From Paracyclopina nana (taxonomy: Eukaryota > Arthropoda > Copepoda > Cyclopoida > Cyclopettidae), in assembly GCA_019096065.1 (NCBI GenBank), contig JAGUCH010000001.1:8928001-8992000 (forward strand): 64,000 bases of DNA, given 5' to 3'. Positions 60,596 to 64,000 of the stretch are shown piece by piece (the first letter of the stretch is position 1; the number at the start of each line of letters is the position of its first letter). Below the pieces are notes generated by a model, which was given only the letters and a program-made list of their open reading frames with translations, searched no databases and was not told the origin of the DNA. The position numbers and the translations under genes were made by a program.

Positions 60596-63500
60596 GTAAG
60601 ACACGTTCCTGGCTTTCTAAATTGCAAGAATGAAGGAATTCCTCGTCGTATGTGGGTCGTTAAGAGTGACTGAAATTGTTCTAGCTTGCTACATTCTTTT
60701 GCAAAGACGGCGCGGGGCCCTTTTTCTCAGAAGTTGCTTTTCTCCGCAAATAGTACGACTGCTTTCCTTTTTTCTTCTTCGCCAACACAACGGTACAACA
60801 GAGCTGGAAATTGGAATTTGAGGCATTCGCCGAGCTGGCTAACATGTTGACAAGGAAAAAAAGACTTCTCGCTCCCATTGATAGGGGTTGAAATGTATTG
60901 CGATAATCAAGCAGGATTTCGTGCACACCCGGATCTTTGAGTGTTTGTTACGGAAGCATTTTAGTCAAAAGTAATAGCCTGAACATCATCAGCGATTTTT
61001 TTGTCGACTAGCTCACATGGCCGCAGAAAGGAATTTGACACCTCAGGAATGTGTAGAAGCAAATAACATGTTATTTTCGGGGACATTTTTTCCCCGCTTG
61101 CCGCGCCTCGTGTGCGAAATCAGAGCTTTATAAATCAATTTGCAGCAGACGCCTATTTGCCCACCGCACACACCAACGGGGAAAAGCAATGCTAAGATTT
61201 ATTGCTCTTTGATGGATTTACACCTGAATTTTTCATGCAAAATTCCTCAACTAATGGGCGGTTTATCTAATTAGGACAAAAAAGAGGGGCACAGCAGAAA
61301 CTGCTCACCTTCGACTGCCATGTAGCACTTTGAAGTTCAAAGCTATTTCCATCGCGGGGAAATTTGATAGTGAGTCTCAAAAGCAAACGAAAAACGATTG
61401 ACTATGCTCGCTTTTCTGGGTAGAAAGTGCCAAATCGTTGTGAAATAGCGATTTTGGATTCTTGAGGAAATTGAGCTAGGAATTTCTACTAGGAGGAGCC
61501 AAATTCATCTTTGGGAATGCATTTTGGCATTGTGCCTAAAGCCAGAGAAATCTGAGGAAAAGTTCAGTTAGCAGCTAAGCAAATTTGCACATTGATTGAC
61601 AGATTAGGCTTGCAGTTATTTATGACACATGCCAAAAAATATCGCATTCTATCGGCGTGCTTCTGCGAGATTTTCTGGTGGTTGTGGCATCATTGTCCGG
61701 CTAAGTCCAAGAAATGCGCAATTTTTTCTAGTTGGCCAAAACAAACATGCATGGCAGCTCGATCCTGAGACGCTGCTGAAATACCTTTGCATTCCACTGT
61801 GTTCCAAGGACATTGAGTAATTTCAAACATTCCGCGCGATCTTGGGAATTGGGACACATTTCTGAAACGATTAGAATTAACTACTGCAGTTCGAGCCGAC
61901 TTTTTAGTGTGGGCGCGCCTGGAATTCCCAAACATCATTTTTCAAATTGATCAGCCCTCTTAGGTGAACAGGTGATACGTAAAAACTGCACAAATATTGA
62001 CCTTGCTAGCACTACTTGTAGTAGAAGTAGTATGTGGCTCAGTAAGGAATTTTTTGTTCCTGATGATGATGGTTGTGAGATGAGTTTGAAGGATTTCAAA
62101 ACTCGACGTGAAGGAATGTTCGACCCACGCCATCTTGGCTCAATAATAAAATAAGGCCTTAGACATTCCATACCTGCAGAATCACCACCACCTGCTATGA
62201 AACAACGGTTTTCACGAGTTTCCTGGATATTTTCGAGCGTTCAAACCATTAGCTCCTGATAGATTTCACTCTGTGTGTCTAGACAACAAATGCTGGTTAT
62301 TAATACAAAAAAGAGATTCCATCTTTCTTCTTTCACATTTTTTGCTCCTCGGAATGCAGAGTCCGTTGGTAATTCCTTGTCCGAGTTTTTCTCACTTTTT
62401 ACCTTTTGTTCACACACACACACGCTCAGTGGTTTGGCATGCGCTAAAAATTCATTGGAATTCCTGTGGATCCAACATGTTGCTTTACCTTGGTATACCT
62501 GGGGGAGCCTAAGAGAAAAAAACGGTTACATTCCAATCCAAAGTATTTGGCAGGAAGCAACTGTAAAGACCCGCGATGCAGAGATGCGTTAAATTGTTAT
62601 TCAACAAAATGCTGCCATGCTGAAGCATGATAACCCTAGATATTGGTGTATCTTCGGAACTGGTTGTTGGGTAGGTACTTAGTGGCTAATGCAGCATGCC
62701 TGTCGCAGCAGAGAATCTCTACGCATACCAGGTCCCTACTCTACTTTTCTCCCATTTTTCAAACTAGCTGCCATGCATTGTAGTCGCACCAAACTTATCT
62801 TAACTTTCGGTTAAATCTCAACTGAAAAATTCTTGCCTGCCTGGATAGCTAACAGGAATGTGTGATTAGTCAAAATTTTTACACAGGTGGGTGGCATAGA
62901 AGAACGTTTTTGTCATTGATCGGAATTCTTGGCATTCCATTGAGGTGCTAAATAAACGCCTCTTTTGAGCAACTGCCACGGCTGTAAATTAAAGCGTGTG
63001 TTTATGGATTCCTTCCAGGGCATCGTCAACTGTCATGCTTCAAACGCCTCTCTCAGATGCGAATCTAATCAATATTAGCCTGAATTCCTATCGCTTGAAC
63101 TTGTTTCGGCGAGAGCAGTAATTTTTCCGGTTCTCTTGCTTGCAATTTAAAACGACTAGTTTTCTTTCGCAACTGAGAGAGCAAATGCGCTATCGAAAAA
63201 TACAGCTGATATGCACTTTTAGCCTCAAATTCTTGGCAAAGCATAAAAATAACTTTTATATAAATTCTCCCTCAGTTGAGTGCTAAGTTTGAGTATGCCT
63301 GGAATGTGTCCTAAGTTGGCAACTCTAGTTGAATCCCTAGTTCACATTAATTTCACGCGGCGGCGGCGGCAACTGCATTACAAGCAGTAATGTTAAAACA
63401 TTTTTGGAGATGATATTTTGGAACAAGCATGTTTAGTTAAGGATCGGGGGGGCGAGAGGAAAAATACACAGTTTTTTCTTGTTGGACAAAAACCACTTCT

Positions 63501-64000
63501 TTGTGTCAGCATCCACGCTGAATATTAACTTTGGACATGCCTGGAATGAAACCAGTCTTTGTTTTATGTATTTGTTCAACATGTTCGAGGCAGTTTTTGA
63601 CGTTTCGAGAAAATAGCCTCACCGCAATGGATATGATTTTTGTCGGGAAATCATCGAACCATCTCCATAAAAAGGTGGCACTTGGCCAATTTTCTAGCAG
63701 CAGATGAAAGAAACTAGCGAACCTGAAACATTGGCTTTTCCTGGAAGGCCATTAAATTATTACACCGGTTTCGAGGAACGATCGTTTTGCGCGTGCTACT
63801 TTTGACTCTCGATGCATCGCTGCTCCATTTCTTATCATCATCGCGAAAAATGCGGGCTACTTTTCATGGTGCAGCTCTGGATAAAGCCAACTTTTAATGA
63901 GGAGGGTGAACGAACCAAACCCCATAAAACATGCTAGCAGTTTTTTATATCAATGAATCTGAAATCTGCACAGGTAAAGTGGTGTGTGCACAAAATGATC
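60596..64000 (+). other. Intron of warts/LATS
   Basis: No exon with LATS similarity is found in the remaining 3.4 kb, so this is treated as one intron running out of the window. Short simple repeats: CA at 62411-62423 and CGG at 63358-63370. The open frames at 61629-61820, 61690-61938 and 62275-62592 lack any domain. Confidence 0.5.

Noticed and set aside
1-64000. CRISPR arrays, operons, tRNA/rRNA genes and retrovirus-like elements
   Set aside because: Looked for by eye and none found; the DNA is of an intron-rich animal genome, and no reverse transcriptase, capsid or envelope motifs were seen.

Overview
The window is nuclear DNA from an animal, most likely a crustacean-type arthropod. The reasons are canonical GT-AG introns throughout, AT-rich introns against GC-richer exons, a chitin-binding cuticle-type protein, an NPF/NPY-type neuropeptide receptor, a warts (LATS) kinase gene and canoe/afadin and atlastin orthologues of arthropod type. 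No species can be named from sequence alone. Exon models below were built by hand from reading frame, splice sites and phase; the models for afadin, PDCD4, atlastin, the ribosomal protein, the chitin-binding protein, the peptide receptor, the fucosyltransferase and the zinc-finger gene each keep one reading frame through all junctions.

Layout. 1-12.2 kb: a Cys-loop ligand-gated anion-channel-like receptor (+), whose second intron holds a 599-bp non-autonomous DNA transposon with RSS-like ends. 14.9-17.2 kb: atlastin (+). 17.5-19.3 kb: an unusual CpG-rich, gene-free block dense in CRE-like and AGGTCA motifs. 20.9-22.6 kb: an intronless orphan 7TM receptor (-) and a tiny two-exon secreted Gly/Arg-rich peptide (-). 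23.3-36.9 kb: canoe/afadin (-, 11 coding exons), carrying in its second intron an alpha-1,3-fucosyltransferase on the opposite strand and a possible small Cys-rich secreted protein on the same strand. 37.6-39.2 kb: PDCD4 (-). 40.8-41.8 kb: mitochondrial ribosomal protein bS18m (+). 42.9-46.2 kb: a secreted single-CBM14 chitin-binding protein (-). 49.1-52.1 kb: an NPF/NPY-like GPCR (+). 54-57.6 kb: a zinc-finger protein with four copies of an unusual paired-finger module (+). 58.6 kb to the end: the 5' leader and first coding exon of warts/LATS (+), which runs out of the window.

The genes do not form an operon or one pathway; they are independent housekeeping, developmental and neural genes. 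Afadin (junctions), warts and PDCD4 (growth and translation control) and atlastin (ER fusion) are deeply conserved. The fast-evolving items are the orphan 7TM receptor, the Gly-rich peptide, the Cys-rich nested ORF and the fucosyltransferase with an altered active-site motif. The strongest unexpected signal is the transposon at 6606-7204: 35-bp inverted ends starting CACAG, a 12-bp spacer and an A-rich nonamer-like block, flanked by a 5-bp direct repeat, as expected of the Transib/RAG superfamily.
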